Below are positions 25,231-34,057 of a stretch of 64,000 nucleotides of DNA, in pieces. The notes below the pieces were generated by a model. That model saw only the letters and a list, made by a program, of their open reading frames with translations. It did no database searches and had not been told where the DNA came from. Source of the DNA: Shinella sp. WSJ-2 (GTDB taxonomy: Bacteria; Pseudomonadota; Alphaproteobacteria; Rhizobiales; Rhizobiaceae); assembly GCF_003432075.1 (NCBI RefSeq), contig NZ_QWBU01000004.1, positions 372,001-436,000 on the forward strand, given 5' to 3'. Position 1 is the first letter of the stretch. Every line of letters starts with the position of its first letter. Made by a program: the position numbers and the translations under genes.

Positions 25231-26154
25231 TCACCCCTTGTTGAGCAGCGTCTGCCGCAGCAGCACAATCAGCAGCGAATAGACGAGCAGGAGCACGAGC
25301 AGCACGAGGGCGATGGCAGAGGCATAGCCGAAATCGAGACGCTTGAAGGCCTGCGTGAAGATGTAGCTGGCGACGATCTGGGTGCGGTCCGCCGGGCCGC
25401 CATTGGTCATGACGACGATGAGATCGGCGAAATTGGAGATCCAGACGGTGCGCAGCAGGATGGTGATGGCGATTGTCGGCGCCAGGAACGGCAGCGTGAT
25501 CGACAGGAAGCGCTGCACCGGCCCTGCCCCGTCGATGCTCGCGGCTTCGTACAGATCGCGCGGGATCGCTTGAAGAGCGGCGAGCAGCGTGATGGCGAAG
25601 AACGGGATACCCCACCAGACATTGGCGGCGATCGGCCCCCACATGGCAAGCTGCGGATCGGACAGGATGTTGTTGGGCGCATCCAGCAGGCCGAGCGCGT
25701 AGAGCCAGTGCGGCAGCGGGCCGATGACGGGATTGAACAGCCAGGCCCAGTTGAGGCCGGCAAGAAAACTCGGCACCGCCCAGGGCAGGAAAACGAGCGC
25801 CTGCACGAGACCGCGGCCGGCAAAGGGCTTGTCGAGCAGCAATGCTAGGATCAGGCCGAAAAGGAATTGCAGGAAGACGGAGGCACCCGTCCACCACAGC
25901 GTGTTGCGCAGGGCCCGGAAGAAGGCTTCGTCCTGCCCGAGCGCACGAAAATGGTCGAGCCCGATGAAGCCGCCGGAGAACGGGTTCAGAAGCTGGATAT
26001 CACGGAAGGCATAGGAAATGCCGAGCACCAGTGGCACCAGCATGACGCCGATGATCAGGATCAGCGCGGGCGCGCTGTAGAGATAGGGTTCCGACGCGTC
26101 AGCGATCCGCTTTCGAAGCGGTTTTGCGGCGTGCGAATGGGCGGCAAGGGTCAT
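25231..26154 (-). CDS. ABC transporter permease, carbohydrate type (MalF/UgpA-like)
   Basis: A 307-residue inner-membrane permease. A cytoplasmic N-terminus of about 25 residues precedes the first segment (YLYSAPALILIIGVMLVPLVLGISYAF), and the EAA loop is EAASIDGAGPVQRFLSITLPFLAPTIA. It follows the binding-protein gene after 89 bases containing a perfect stem-loop, and its stop lies 4 bases from the start of the second permease. Confidence 0.92.
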   Translation of the reverse strand: MTLAAHSHAAKPLRKRIADASEPYLYSAPALILIIGVMLVPLVLGISYAFRDIQLLNPFSGGFIGLDHFRALGQDEAFFRALRNTLWWTGASVFLQFLFGLILALLLDKPFAGRGLVQALVFLPWAVPSFLAGLNWAWLFNPVIGPLPHWLYALGLLDAPNNILSDPQLAMWGPIAANVWWGIPFFAITLLAALQAIPRDLYEAASIDGAGPVQRFLSITLPFLAPTIAITILLRTVWISNFADLIVVMTNGGPADRTQIVASYIFTQAFKRLDFGYASAIALVLLVLLLVYSLLIVLLRQTLLNKG

Positions 26155-26201
26155 CGTCTCGCTTCCGTTAGGTGGCGGGGCGTTTCAAGAACGTGAATGT
26201 T

Positions 26202-26231
26202 TCCGGGCGGAGCCTCGTATCTCCGCCCGGA
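26202..26231 (-). terminator. Intercistronic stem-loop after the sugar-binding protein gene
   Basis: Perfect 10-base arms TCCGGGCGGA (26202-26211) and TCCGCCCGGA (26222-26231) around a 10-base loop. No T run follows on the minus strand, so it more likely stabilises the 3' end of the processed binding-protein transcript than terminates it. The position matches similar hairpins after two other binding-protein genes in this window. Confidence 0.5.
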
Positions 26232-26243
26232 TGTTCCTCAGAC

Positions 26244-27503
26244 CTATTTCTTGGCGAGGAACTTCTGCTGTGCCTTGGTCAGGTAATCAGCCCACTGGTT
26301 GGCCAATTCCTCGGGGGTGATGTCGCCGAGAAGAGCCTCCTGCGAGGTCTTGATGACGAGCGAATCCTTAAAGAACGCGAATTCCTCAAGATGCGTCGGC
26401 ATCACGGTCGGCACAGCGTCCTTGTCCTCAAGCTCGGCGAACCAGCCCTTGAACTGCTCGCTGGCATAGAAGGGATCTTTTTCCGCAGACGTGTGGACCG
26501 GAAGCGCGCCGGTGCGCTTGTTCCACTCGATATTGCCCTCCGGACCTTCAAGCGTTTCGATGAGCTTCCAGGAAAGGTCCTTATTGGCGCTGGAGGCGAA
26601 CATCGACCAGCCAGCGAAACCGATCGTCGGGAAGGTCTTGCCATCAGGCCCCTTCGGCATGGTCATGATGCCGTAGTCTTCGGTCTTCATGCGCTCGGCA
26701 ATGGCGATGAGCGCGTCCGGATCCTGATCGAGGAAGGCGCAGGTCCCGGAATAGAAGCCGGCGACGATCTCGTTGAAGCCCCAGTTGACGCTGTCCTTCG
26801 GCGCATACCCGTTTTTGTAGAGGTCGATCACCCAGGTCAGGCCCTTGACCCAACCTTCACTGTTGAAGGTCGACGTACCGTCCTCATTGAAGAACTTGTT
26901 GTCGCCGGCCATGGAGGCGCCGAACATCACCCAGCCGTTCAGGCCGCCCGGACCGCCGCGCAGGCAATAACCGTATTTGCCTGGAAGGGCCGAGACCTTC
27001 TTGGAGGCCTCCGCAAATTCGTCCATCGTCTTCGGCGGCTCGGAAACACCGGCCTCCGCAAGCAGCTTTTTGTTGTAGAACATGGCGCGCAGATAGAAGC
27101 CGTAGGGCAGCATGTAGGCTGTGTCCTTGATGTCACGGCCGAGTTCCAGTGCACGCGGCGTCAGGCCGGCTGTGTACTCCCATTTGGCGAGGTAGGGCTC
27201 GAGGCTTTCGAGCATGCCGTTATTGGCATAGAGCGACAGCCAGGTGTCGGGCATTTCCATGACGTCGGGCACTTCGCCGGCCGAGACCATGGTGGCGAAC
27301 TTCTGGAACGCCTCGCCCCAGGGCAGCGAGATGATTTCGACCTTGGTGCCGGGGTTCGCAGCCTCGAACTTGCCGACGATGGATTTCAGCGTCTCGGTAC
27401 GCTCGGGGCTGGTGATAACCTCGACGAGCTTCAGCGTCGTGTCGGCCAGCGCACTCGTCGCCATCAACGCGGTGAACAGGGCTGCGGTCAAAAGTGTCTT
27501 CAT
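26244..27503 (-). CDS. Periplasmic carbohydrate-binding protein of ABC importer (family 1)
   Basis: A 419-residue exported binding protein. The signal peptide is MKTLLTAALFTALMATSALA with cleavage before DTTLK. The mature part has the family-1 sugar-binding pattern: TLKSIVGKFEAANPGTKVEIISLPWGEAFQKF, GEVPDVMEMPDTWLSLYANNGML, MLPYGFYLRAMFYNKKLLAEAG and a late hinge segment FAGWSMFASSANKD. GAGGGAAC precedes the ATG. The ligand cannot be read from the sequence. The operon's PLP enzyme and FadR-type regulator suggest a nitrogen- or sulfur-bearing sugar or a sugar acid, which is inference. Confidence 0.92.
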   Translation of the reverse strand: MKTLLTAALFTALMATSALADTTLKLVEVITSPERTETLKSIVGKFEAANPGTKVEIISLPWGEAFQKFATMVSAGEVPDVMEMPDTWLSLYANNGMLESLEPYLAKWEYTAGLTPRALELGRDIKDTAYMLPYGFYLRAMFYNKKLLAEAGVSEPPKTMDEFAEASKKVSALPGKYGYCLRGGPGGLNGWVMFGASMAGDNKFFNEDGTSTFNSEGWVKGLTWVIDLYKNGYAPKDSVNWGFNEIVAGFYSGTCAFLDQDPDALIAIAERMKTEDYGIMTMPKGPDGKTFPTIGFAGWSMFASSANKDLSWKLIETLEGPEGNIEWNKRTGALPVHTSAEKDPFYASEQFKGWFAELEDKDAVPTVMPTHLEEFAFFKDSLVIKTSQEALLGDITPEELANQWADYLTKAQQKFLAKK

Positions 27504-27540
27504 GGTCGTTCCCTCTTTTCGTTTGCTTTGGATTTTGACG

Positions 27541-28713
27541 TCAGGTTTCGGTCGCGGCCGCTATCGCCGCTTCCAGATCACTCCACAGGGCCTCGGTTCC
27601 CTCCAGGCCGATATGAAGACGCACGGACCGCGCATCGATACCGAATGTATGCGCGGAATTGGGTTGGGCCTTCTGCTCCAGAACGACCTCGCCCGGTACG
27701 ATCAGGCTCTCATGCCCGCCCCAGGAGACGCCGAGCTTGAAAAGCTTGAGATGGTCGGCGAAGGCCCTGATATCGACGCCCTCGCGGAAGATGAAGGAGA
27801 ATAGGCCGGACGTGCCCGTCAGGCCCGGCGGCAGGCGATTGGCGAGCGCGGGATGACAGACCTTCTCGACGATATCGAGCACCTGCAGCCGTTTGGCGAT
27901 CTCCAGCCCGGCCGCCTCATGCGCCTTCATGCGAATCGGCAGGGTGCGCAGGCCGCGGATAAGGAGCCAGGCATCGAAGGGCGAGAGCTTGCCGCCAAGA
28001 TAGGGATAGGCCTCCGAGCGGATGCGGCCGACCAGCTCTTTCGAGCCGGTGACGATGCCAGCGACCACGTCGCTATGGCCACCGAGATATTTCGAGGCCG
28101 AATGCAGCACGAGATCCACGCCGAGTGACAGTGGCCTTTGGAAGATCGGGCTTGCCCAGCTGTTATCGATGACGCTGACGGCGCCGTGACGCCTCGCAAT
28201 CGCCGCGAGCGCGCCCACGTCATGTGCCTCCATCACCCAGCTCGTCGGGCTTTCGAGATAGAGCAGCTTGGCGCCGGGCATGGCCTTCTCCATGGCCTCC
28301 TCGTCGCGCCCGTCGACATAGGTCACCTCGATCTTCATACGCTTCAGATGCGTGCCGAACAGGCGGAAGGCATCCGGGTAGCAATGGCGCACGGCGACGA
28401 TGCGGTCGCCGGGCTCGACGAAGGAGAGCACGGTGGAGGAAATCGCCGCCATGCCGCTGGCAAAGCCCAGGGCATCCTCGCCGCCCTCGAGCTTGGCCAG
28501 CATCTCCTCGAAGGCGCGCACCGTCGGGTTGAGGCCGCGCGTATAGATCGGGCGCACGATCTCGCCGCGATAGGCCGAGACCATCTCGTCATAGCTACCG
28601 AAGGTGAAGAGCGAGGTCTGCACGATGGGCGGCACCACCGCCTCGAAGGCGTTCGCTTCGTCATGGGCCACGATGAGAGAGGCAAGGTCGAACGGATCGG
28701 CTCCGTTGGTCAT
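27541..28713 (-). CDS. PLP-dependent enzyme of the Cys/Met metabolism family (cystathionine gamma-synthase/beta- or gamma-lyase type)
   Basis: A 390-residue fold-type I PLP enzyme. Landmarks are YTRGLNPTVRAFEEMLAKLEGGEDALGFASGMAAI (the PLP phosphate loop region), LLYLESPTSWVMEAHDV, the PLP aspartate in VSVIDNSWASP and the Schiff-base lysine K208 in LHSASKYLGGHSDVVAG. Members cleave or replace a group at C-beta or C-gamma of amino acids such as cystathionine, methionine or aromatic/sulfur amino acids. The ATG overlaps the regulator stop as ATGA and the importer's binding protein follows after 37 bases, so it belongs to a catabolic uptake operon rather than to methionine biosynthesis. The substrate is unknown. 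Confidence 0.9.
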   Translation of the reverse strand: MTNGADPFDLASLIVAHDEANAFEAVVPPIVQTSLFTFGSYDEMVSAYRGEIVRPIYTRGLNPTVRAFEEMLAKLEGGEDALGFASGMAAISSTVLSFVEPGDRIVAVRHCYPDAFRLFGTHLKRMKIEVTYVDGRDEEAMEKAMPGAKLLYLESPTSWVMEAHDVGALAAIARRHGAVSVIDNSWASPIFQRPLSLGVDLVLHSASKYLGGHSDVVAGIVTGSKELVGRIRSEAYPYLGGKLSPFDAWLLIRGLRTLPIRMKAHEAAGLEIAKRLQVLDIVEKVCHPALANRLPPGLTGTSGLFSFIFREGVDIRAFADHLKLFKLGVSWGGHESLIVPGEVVLEQKAQPNSAHTFGIDARSVRLHIGLEGTEALWSDLEAAIAAATET

Positions 28714-29432
28714 TTGGACATTTCCTTGATGTCTTCCTCGACGACGTCGAGAATCTTGAGCGTCTCGATACGCGCGGTCTCGGGATCCTGCGCGGCGATC
28801 GCGTTGAAGAGCGTACGGTGGAACGGGAAGGAACGGCGGGCGAAATCCTGCCGGTCGAAAGGTTCTTCCCAGAAGCGCTCGAAGGCATCGCGCATTTGTT
28901 CCAGAAGCTGCTTGAACAGCGGGTTGTGCGTGGCGTCGTAGATGGCGAGGTGGAAGGCAAGATCCTCGGGCCCGGATGTGCCCTTGGCGATGTGCACCCG
29001 CTCCATATCATTGAGCTTTTCCTCGATGATGACGAGGTCTTCGGCCGTACGGCGCTTGGCTGCCACCATATTGGCCTCGCATTCGAGACCGCGGCGAACC
29101 TCCAGCGTCTGCAAGAGGATGTCGCGCAGATGCGCCGCATCGAAGGAAAGCGGCATGTGCACGGTTGCCGTGGTGATCGGCTTCAGGAGATAGGTGCCGC
29201 TGCCCTTGCGGCTCTCGATGACGCCGAGCGCCTGGAAATGGCGGATCGCCTCGCGGATCGTCGAGCGCCCGACCACCAGCGCCGCCATCAGTTCACGTTC
29301 GGCCGGCAGCCGGTCGCCCGCCTTGAGGCTGGCCCGGTCGATATAGGACGCCAATGCCTCCGTCACCTGCCGCGCGCGGTCGATGGGCGGCAAAGGCGCG
29401 ATCTGCGGCCTGCTGCTCGGTTGTGATGGCAT
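28710..29432 (-). CDS. GntR/FadR-family transcriptional regulator (FCD domain)
   Basis: A regulator of about 240 residues: an N-terminal GntR winged helix (LKAGDRLPAERELMAALVVGRSTIREAIRHFQALGVIESRKGSGTYL, split between its helices) and an all-helical FCD domain with the metal-type pattern DLAFHLAIYDATHNPLFKQLL and FHRTLFNAI. I favour the ATG that follows AGGGGA; a frame starting 48 bases upstream (MSDQFEKL) is possible. It is the first gene of the sugar-type importer operon and is coupled by ATGA to the PLP enzyme, so it likely represses this operon until the substrate binds. ATTGGTCTGACATC just upstream resembles FCD-regulator sites, weakly. Confidence 0.85.
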   Translation of the reverse strand: MPSQPSSRPQIAPLPPIDRARQVTEALASYIDRASLKAGDRLPAERELMAALVVGRSTIREAIRHFQALGVIESRKGSGTYLLKPITTATVHMPLSFDAAHLRDILLQTLEVRRGLECEANMVAAKRRTAEDLVIIEEKLNDMERVHIAKGTSGPEDLAFHLAIYDATHNPLFKQLLEQMRDAFERFWEEPFDRQDFARRSFPFHRTLFNAIAAQDPETARIETLKILDVVEEDIKEMSK

Positions 29433-29549
29433 GACGCCAGTTCCCCTGTTTCGTGTCAGCTTCTCAAATTGGTCTGACATCTTAGCATTATGCGGCGAAC
29501 TCCTCCTGTCAAGAGGTTAATCATCCGCAAGTAGATCGATCATCCATGA

Positions 29550-29584
29550 ACGAACAAAGGGCCGATCCTCGCGGACCGGCCCTT
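29550..29584 (-). terminator. Rho-independent terminator after the ATP-grasp gene
   Basis: Perfect arms AAGGGCCG (29557-29564) and CGGCCCTT (29577-29584) around a 12-base loop; the minus-strand continuation is TGTTCGTTC. It lies 26 bases past the ATP-grasp stop and separates that gene from the regulator operon. Confidence 0.7.
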
Positions 29585-29609
29585 GTTTAATTCGCGCGAA
29601 ACCTGCAGA

Positions 29610-30548
29610 TCAGCCGACCTTCGGTATCTCGAAGCCGAGGGTCCATTTGTCGCCGAGCAGACAATCGTATTCCGGCGGATCGAACCGTTCGAAGCCGCCG
29701 CCTGGATAAAGCGTCAGTTCGCCAAGCTTGATCCAGTCGTCGGCGGCATAGAGGTCGATCCGCAAGAAATCGAAGCCCTTGCCGATCGTCTGCGCGATGC
29801 GCATCATTTCGTCGAAGCGCGCCGGCTTTGGCACCTCACCCGGATAGGGCGTCAGGTAATCGGGGTCGTGGAACGGCAGACGCTGCCAATCCGGCGTGTA
29901 GTGGCAGGCATAACCCTTGCCGTCGATGCGCAGGTTCACCTCGATATGCGAGACGACACCGTCGAAGGTGAAGAACCGATAATCCCACGGCACGCCGCCA
30001 TCGACCACCAACATAGCCTCGATCAGCACCTGCGGCTTGACCTGGCTGTACGCCCATTCGCGATTGTAGTGCGCATGATCGAGCGCCAACCAGCCTGGCA
30101 CCGGATTGTCTTCGAGCAGCCGGCTTATGTCGTCCTGCGTATAGAGGAAACGGCCCTGAGCGCTGGCATGGGTCGGCTTTACCACGGCCGGCAGCGGAAC
30201 CGTCGACCAATCGACAGTGGCAAGGTCGGTTCCGACCCAATAGCTCGGTGTGACATAGGCGGGGCCGAGCTTCTCTTCGACGAAGGGCTTCACGCCGGCC
30301 TTGTCGACCAACGTGGCGTAGATCGGCTTGCGGTCATAGAGTTTGCGCGCCTGCACCTTCTCGCAGAAGGTCTTAGGGTCGTCGATATCTGGCCATTCGC
30401 CCTTGATCGACCAGTATTTAAGCTTCAGATAAGATTTATCCGGCAAGGGCGCGATCACACGCCAGATCAGATGACGGAACATCTCCCTGAGTGTCCGCTG
30501 CTGATAGCCGGGAACAAGGAATGTTTCCTTGCGAACCGGGTTTTCCAT
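29610..30548 (-). CDS. TupA-like ATP-grasp protein (polysaccharide/teichuronopeptide-type amide ligase family)
   Basis: A 312-residue soluble protein of the ATPgrasp_TupA family. Typical stretches are DPKTFCEKVQARKLYDRKPIYATLVDKAGVK, VEEKLGPAYVTPSYWVG, the nucleotide-grasping loop AVVKPTHASAQGRFLY, DYRFFTFDGVVSHIEVNL and the metal-binding end FLRIDLYAADDWIKLGELTLYPGGGFE. TupA homologues are thought to join amino acids to sugars of surface polymers with ATP. The ATG follows GGGGGCGATC. The divergent flippase gene 89 bases away and the GumK-like transferase beyond it suggest one envelope-glycan module. Confidence 0.85.
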   Translation of the reverse strand: MENPVRKETFLVPGYQQRTLREMFRHLIWRVIAPLPDKSYLKLKYWSIKGEWPDIDDPKTFCEKVQARKLYDRKPIYATLVDKAGVKPFVEEKLGPAYVTPSYWVGTDLATVDWSTVPLPAVVKPTHASAQGRFLYTQDDISRLLEDNPVPGWLALDHAHYNREWAYSQVKPQVLIEAMLVVDGGVPWDYRFFTFDGVVSHIEVNLRIDGKGYACHYTPDWQRLPFHDPDYLTPYPGEVPKPARFDEMMRIAQTIGKGFDFLRIDLYAADDWIKLGELTLYPGGGFERFDPPEYDCLLGDKWTLGFEIPKVG

Positions 30549-30637
30549 GATCGCCCCCAAATACCTTTATTTTATCATAGCTCACCAATGACGGGCTTTA
30601 TTTAATTCAAAGTTATCTTTTCGTGGCAAAAGGGCGA

Positions 30638-32128
30638 ATGACCAGCGTTCTCGGCTCCTCCCTGCTCAACCTGGCAGCCACGCTCGTATCGCTGGTTGCC
30701 GGTTTCCTCGTCAGCGTCATCAATGCCCGCGTGCTCGGCCCCGCCGGCTCGGGCCTCGTCGCCTATGCCATGTGGGTCATTGTGTGCATGGCGGCCGTGG
30801 CCGACCGCGGCTTTCCGCAGATGGTGTTGCGTTCCGTCGCAGCGGCACGTGAGGCAGGCCAAGACGCCTGGGCACCGATCGTTCGGCGCGCCCTTTCAGC
30901 CCTGCTGCCCTCCGTCACCCTCGCCTTCGTGATCATGCTGGCTTTCGGACTCTATCACAGGCTCTCGGGCGCTCCGGCTCCGTGGATCTGGATCGGCGCG
31001 AGCCTGCTTTTCCTCGCCTATGTGCTGGCCGCCTTTTCCGCGGCCGTCGCGCGTGGACGCGGCCATTTCGGTGAAGTCGCCGCGACCACCGCCGCCGGCA
31101 GCCTGCTCCAGGTCCCGGTCGTCTTCGCCGGCGCGGTCTTCGTCGGGCCGGGTGGTGCGCTACTGGGCATGCTGACGCGCTACCTCCCACAGGTCTTCAG
31201 TCTCTCCCATCATCTTGACCGCCGCACACCCTCCGACTCCGCAGCGTTGACACCCGAAATGCACCGCTACCGACGCAGCATGTGGACGACGGATGCAATC
31301 GACATCGTGCTTCTGACACGTATCGAATTCCTCGTCGTCGGCTATTTCCTGGGCGATGCGGATGTGGGCTACTTTGCCGCCGCCGTCGTCTTCGCCGGAC
31401 TGGTCGGCCAGCTGACGTTACAGCTTTCGCCGGCCTTCCTTGTCGGCCTCGCCGCACGCACTGCCGGCGAGGCCCCGCCGGATACGCTCTACCACAACAG
31501 CCTTCGGCTCACCGCCCTCTTCGTCATGCCGCTCGGCATTGGCGGCGCTGCGATCATATCTGAGCTCATTCCCATCGTCTTTGGTGAGGAATTCAGACCT
31601 GCAGCCGGCGCTGCCGTACTTTTCATGCTGGCCTCCGTGCCTGCGGGGCTCGCCGTCGTACCCTGGGCCTATCTGGCCGCACATGAACAAGGCGGCCGCC
31701 TGCTGCGCGTGACGCTCGTCTCCGCCGCCCTTCTCTTCCTGCTTCTGGTCGTCACTGTCCCCGCGGGTGGCATCCTCGGCGCTGGGGCTGCACGCATCCT
31801 CTCGGAAGGCCTGACGTTTGGCCTTCTCCTGATGGCCGTCAGCATCCACGGCGGTCCCACAGTCCCCTGGGAGGCTCTTTTCCGCACGCTGCTTGCAGCG
31901 AGTGGCTGCGGCCTCGCCGCCTTCGCAACGACGATCCTCCTGCCGGGCCTGATCGGCCTGCCGGTCGCCGTTATACTGGGTGCGCTCTTCTATGCCGGCG
32001 CGGCCCGGCTGTTCGGCCTGATTACCATCGAGGAGGCGCGTCGAATCGTCGACATGATCGAGGGGAAAGTGCCTGGACGATTGCGACCGCTAGCCCGGCG
32101 CCTTGTCAGTCTCCTCGCGTCCAACTGA
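30638..32128 (+). CDS. Oligosaccharide flippase, Wzx/MATE-superfamily
   Basis: A 496-residue integral membrane protein with 12-14 hydrophobic segments, beginning SSLLNLAATLVSLVAGFLVSVINARVLGPAGSGLVAYAMW, the typical N-terminus of lipid-linked oligosaccharide flippases. It would move an undecaprenyl-linked oligosaccharide across the inner membrane. The ATG follows AAAAGGG 3 bases upstream; an in-frame GTG 15 bases earlier is less likely. It is divergent from the ATP-grasp gene and convergent with the GumK-like transferase, with only 6 bases between the stops. No polymerase gene is present in this window. Confidence 0.9.
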   Translation: MTSVLGSSLLNLAATLVSLVAGFLVSVINARVLGPAGSGLVAYAMWVIVCMAAVADRGFPQMVLRSVAAAREAGQDAWAPIVRRALSALLPSVTLAFVIMLAFGLYHRLSGAPAPWIWIGASLLFLAYVLAAFSAAVARGRGHFGEVAATTAAGSLLQVPVVFAGAVFVGPGGALLGMLTRYLPQVFSLSHHLDRRTPSDSAALTPEMHRYRRSMWTTDAIDIVLLTRIEFLVVGYFLGDADVGYFAAAVVFAGLVGQLTLQLSPAFLVGLAARTAGEAPPDTLYHNSLRLTALFVMPLGIGGAAIISELIPIVFGEEFRPAAGAAVLFMLASVPAGLAVVPWAYLAAHEQGGRLLRVTLVSAALLFLLLVVTVPAGGILGAGAARILSEGLTFGLLLMAVSIHGGPTVPWEALFRTLLAASGCGLAAFATTILLPGLIGLPVAVILGALFYAGAARLFGLITIEEARRIVDMIEGKVPGRLRPLARRLVSLLASN

Positions 32129-32134
32129 TCCTGT

Positions 32135-33310
32135 TCAAGCAAAAACCGTGGCAAGCGTCTGGCGGGCCACGTCCTCCCAGGTCAGGATACCGTCACGAAA
32201 GGCTTGGTGGTGCGGCAAGACGAGGGCTGCATCGACAATTGCGCGCCAATCGTTTTCCCCCTCGAGCGAATAGGTGATCTCGTTGCCGCGCGAAACGGGA
32301 ATGATGTCGGGCAGAAGGACCGGCAGGCAGCAATAGCCGTATTGCAGGAGCTTGAGGCTCGATTCGGCGAGATAGACCTCGCTGCTGTTCACTCGGTACG
32401 GTGCCAGACCGATATCGGCATGGCGGATATACGCCGCCAGCGTCTCGAAGGACTGTTCGCCATGCACGCGGATATTGGTTGGCGCATCACCGCGCCAGCG
32501 AATGCCGAAGAGATGGAAGGTGACCTCGGGTGCCGCGGCCGCCATCGCCGCGACGGAAACCTGATCGAACAACATATCACCGACTGCAACCGCGTTGCGG
32601 CTGCCCTCCGGATAGGGTGAGACCTCCGCGCGGTCGAACACCTCGCCTTCGATGCCCTGCGGCACGAAATGCACTTTGCCGCCGGGTGGCAGCATCTCGC
32701 CCAGCCGGCGCGAGGGAACGCAGACGCTGTCGAAAAGACCGATGCCCCGCGCCTCGCCCCCCCGCAGATAGGGTGCGGCCCCGACACTTCGCAGCAAGTC
32801 GCGGCAGAAGTACAGGAGTTTTGCCCTTGGGTTCAGACGGCGCACGAGATCCAGGTAGACGACGGGTGTGCCGCTTTCGATCACCACGAGATCGGCGGCT
32901 TCAATCTTGTCTTTTACGAAGGCTGGCAGGTGCCGGCCGTAGAGCGCAAAGAGCGGCTTTACCAGCGCATTGACGATCGGTTTCGCCGTGCTGAAAGCGT
33001 GAAGGGGTGGCAGATAGGCTCCGGCGAAGAGATGCGGCTCGATGGCGGCGTAACGGTTGCCCTGTTCGCGGCGCAACGCTTCGTAGCGATCCTTTTGCTT
33101 GAAGCGGCTCAGCGCACTATGGCCGACCGTGGTGAAGAATACGTCGTTGCCAGCCGCCGCCCAGCGGCGCGCCACGAAATGGATGCTCGCTTTCCGGAAA
33201 CCTTCCAGGAAGACATGCGACGACAGGATAACGATCTCCCGGCCGCCCGGGATCGGCTTCCCCGAGATCGACGTTTCGCGGTCGATGGAAAATGAGCGAC
33301 TGTGGTCCAT
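32135..33310 (-). CDS. GumK-like glycosyltransferase (GT-B, GT70-type glucuronosyltransferase homologue)
   Basis: A 391-residue transferase. The N-terminal domain has SSHVFLEGFRKASIHFVARRW and FFTTVGHSALSRFKQKDRYEAL. The C-terminal domain has VAVGDMLFDQVSV, APEVTFHLFG, AAYIRHADIGLAPY and YLAESSLKLLQYGYCCLPVLLPD, which I recognise as the layout of Xanthomonas GumK, the enzyme that adds glucuronic acid to the lipid-linked xanthan unit. No signal peptide or clear membrane span; GumK is a membrane-associated peripheral protein. Homology was judged from memory of the motif order, so donor and acceptor are uncertain. The likely partners are the flippase and ATP-grasp genes beside it. Confidence 0.82.
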   Translation of the reverse strand: MDHSRSFSIDRETSISGKPIPGGREIVILSSHVFLEGFRKASIHFVARRWAAAGNDVFFTTVGHSALSRFKQKDRYEALRREQGNRYAAIEPHLFAGAYLPPLHAFSTAKPIVNALVKPLFALYGRHLPAFVKDKIEAADLVVIESGTPVVYLDLVRRLNPRAKLLYFCRDLLRSVGAAPYLRGGEARGIGLFDSVCVPSRRLGEMLPPGGKVHFVPQGIEGEVFDRAEVSPYPEGSRNAVAVGDMLFDQVSVAAMAAAAPEVTFHLFGIRWRGDAPTNIRVHGEQSFETLAAYIRHADIGLAPYRVNSSEVYLAESSLKLLQYGYCCLPVLLPDIIPVSRGNEITYSLEGENDWRAIVDAALVLPHHQAFRDGILTWEDVARQTLATVFA

Positions 33311-33380
33311 GGCAAAAAGTTATACGCGATAGCCTTAATATTACTGGAATCAGGCGAGCAACTTTTCGTGCATTATTGGG

Positions 33381-33779
33381 TCAATCCGCCTTGGTGGCCG
33401 CACCGTCCTCGACCAACACCTGCGCTGGGGCTTCGCCCGGAACATCCGGATTTCCTTCGGCCCGGTCCCTGTGCAGGGTCGCGCGGGCGAGCAGCATCAA
33501 CGTCACCGGCGTCGTGACGGTCACGAAGATACCGATCAAAATCTCGTGAACGACAGGCCGCGTCGAAAGCACCGTGAAGAAGATCATTGATGCCATGACG
33601 ACGCCTCCGGTGCCCCAGCTTGTGCCGAGCGTCGGGGCGTGGATGCGCTCGTAGAATGTCGGCAGACGCACGAAACCGATCGTGCCGATCAACGTCAGGC
33701 CGGCGCCGACGACGAGGAAGAAGGCGACGGCAAGGGCGGCCCAAGCCGGCAGGTCGGCGGCGTGTTCGATGCTGCTCAT
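33381..33779 (-). CDS. phaG: Multisubunit cation/proton antiporter subunit G (Pha/Mrp/Mnh)
   Basis: A 132-residue membrane protein with three hydrophobic segments ([68 protein letters not shown]), the MrpG pattern. It is the last gene of the antiporter operon and starts in an ATGA overlap with phaF. Its hydrophilic tail ([19 protein letters not shown]) is not part of the conserved core. MrpG is a small accessory subunit required for a working complex. Confidence 0.93.
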   Translation of the reverse strand: MSSIEHAADLPAWAALAVAFFLVVGAGLTLIGTIGFVRLPTFYERIHAPTLGTSWGTGGVVMASMIFFTVLSTRPVVHEILIGIFVTVTTPVTLMLLARATLHRDRAEGNPDVPGEAPAQVLVEDGAATKAD

Positions 33780-34057
33780 TCGATCACCTCCCCGCGCATC
33801 AGGAATTTGGCGAGCGCCACCGTGGCGACGAAGCCGAGCATACCGATGACGAGCGAGGCCTCGAAATAGATGACCTTGCCGGTGCGGATGCCGAAGACCA
33901 TCAAAAGCAGCATCGAGTTCACATAGAGCGTGTCGAGCGCGAGAACGCGGTCCTGCGCGCGGGGGCCGCGCGCCATGCGCAAAGCCGCGAGCGCCATCGC
34001 GAGGACGAGGCAGATCTGCGCAAACACCATGGCCCAGGAGAGGATCGTGTGGCTCAT
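33776..34057 (-). CDS. phaF: Multisubunit cation/proton antiporter subunit F (Pha/Mrp/Mnh)
   Basis: A 93-residue protein with three membrane segments and the MrpF signature [59 protein letters not shown]. Both ends are ATGA overlaps (with phaE before and phaG after), so the subunits are translated in a coupled series. Confidence 0.94.
   Translation of the reverse strand: MSHTILSWAMVFAQICLVLAMALAALRMARGPRAQDRVLALDTLYVNSMLLLMVFGIRTGKVIYFEASLVIGMLGFVATVALAKFLMRGEVIE

Noticed and set aside
29464-29480. ATTGGTCTGACATC as an FCD-regulator operator
   Set aside because: Only one half resembles the TTGGTCTGACC-type palindrome; the other half is degenerate, and the site overlaps a possible coding start.
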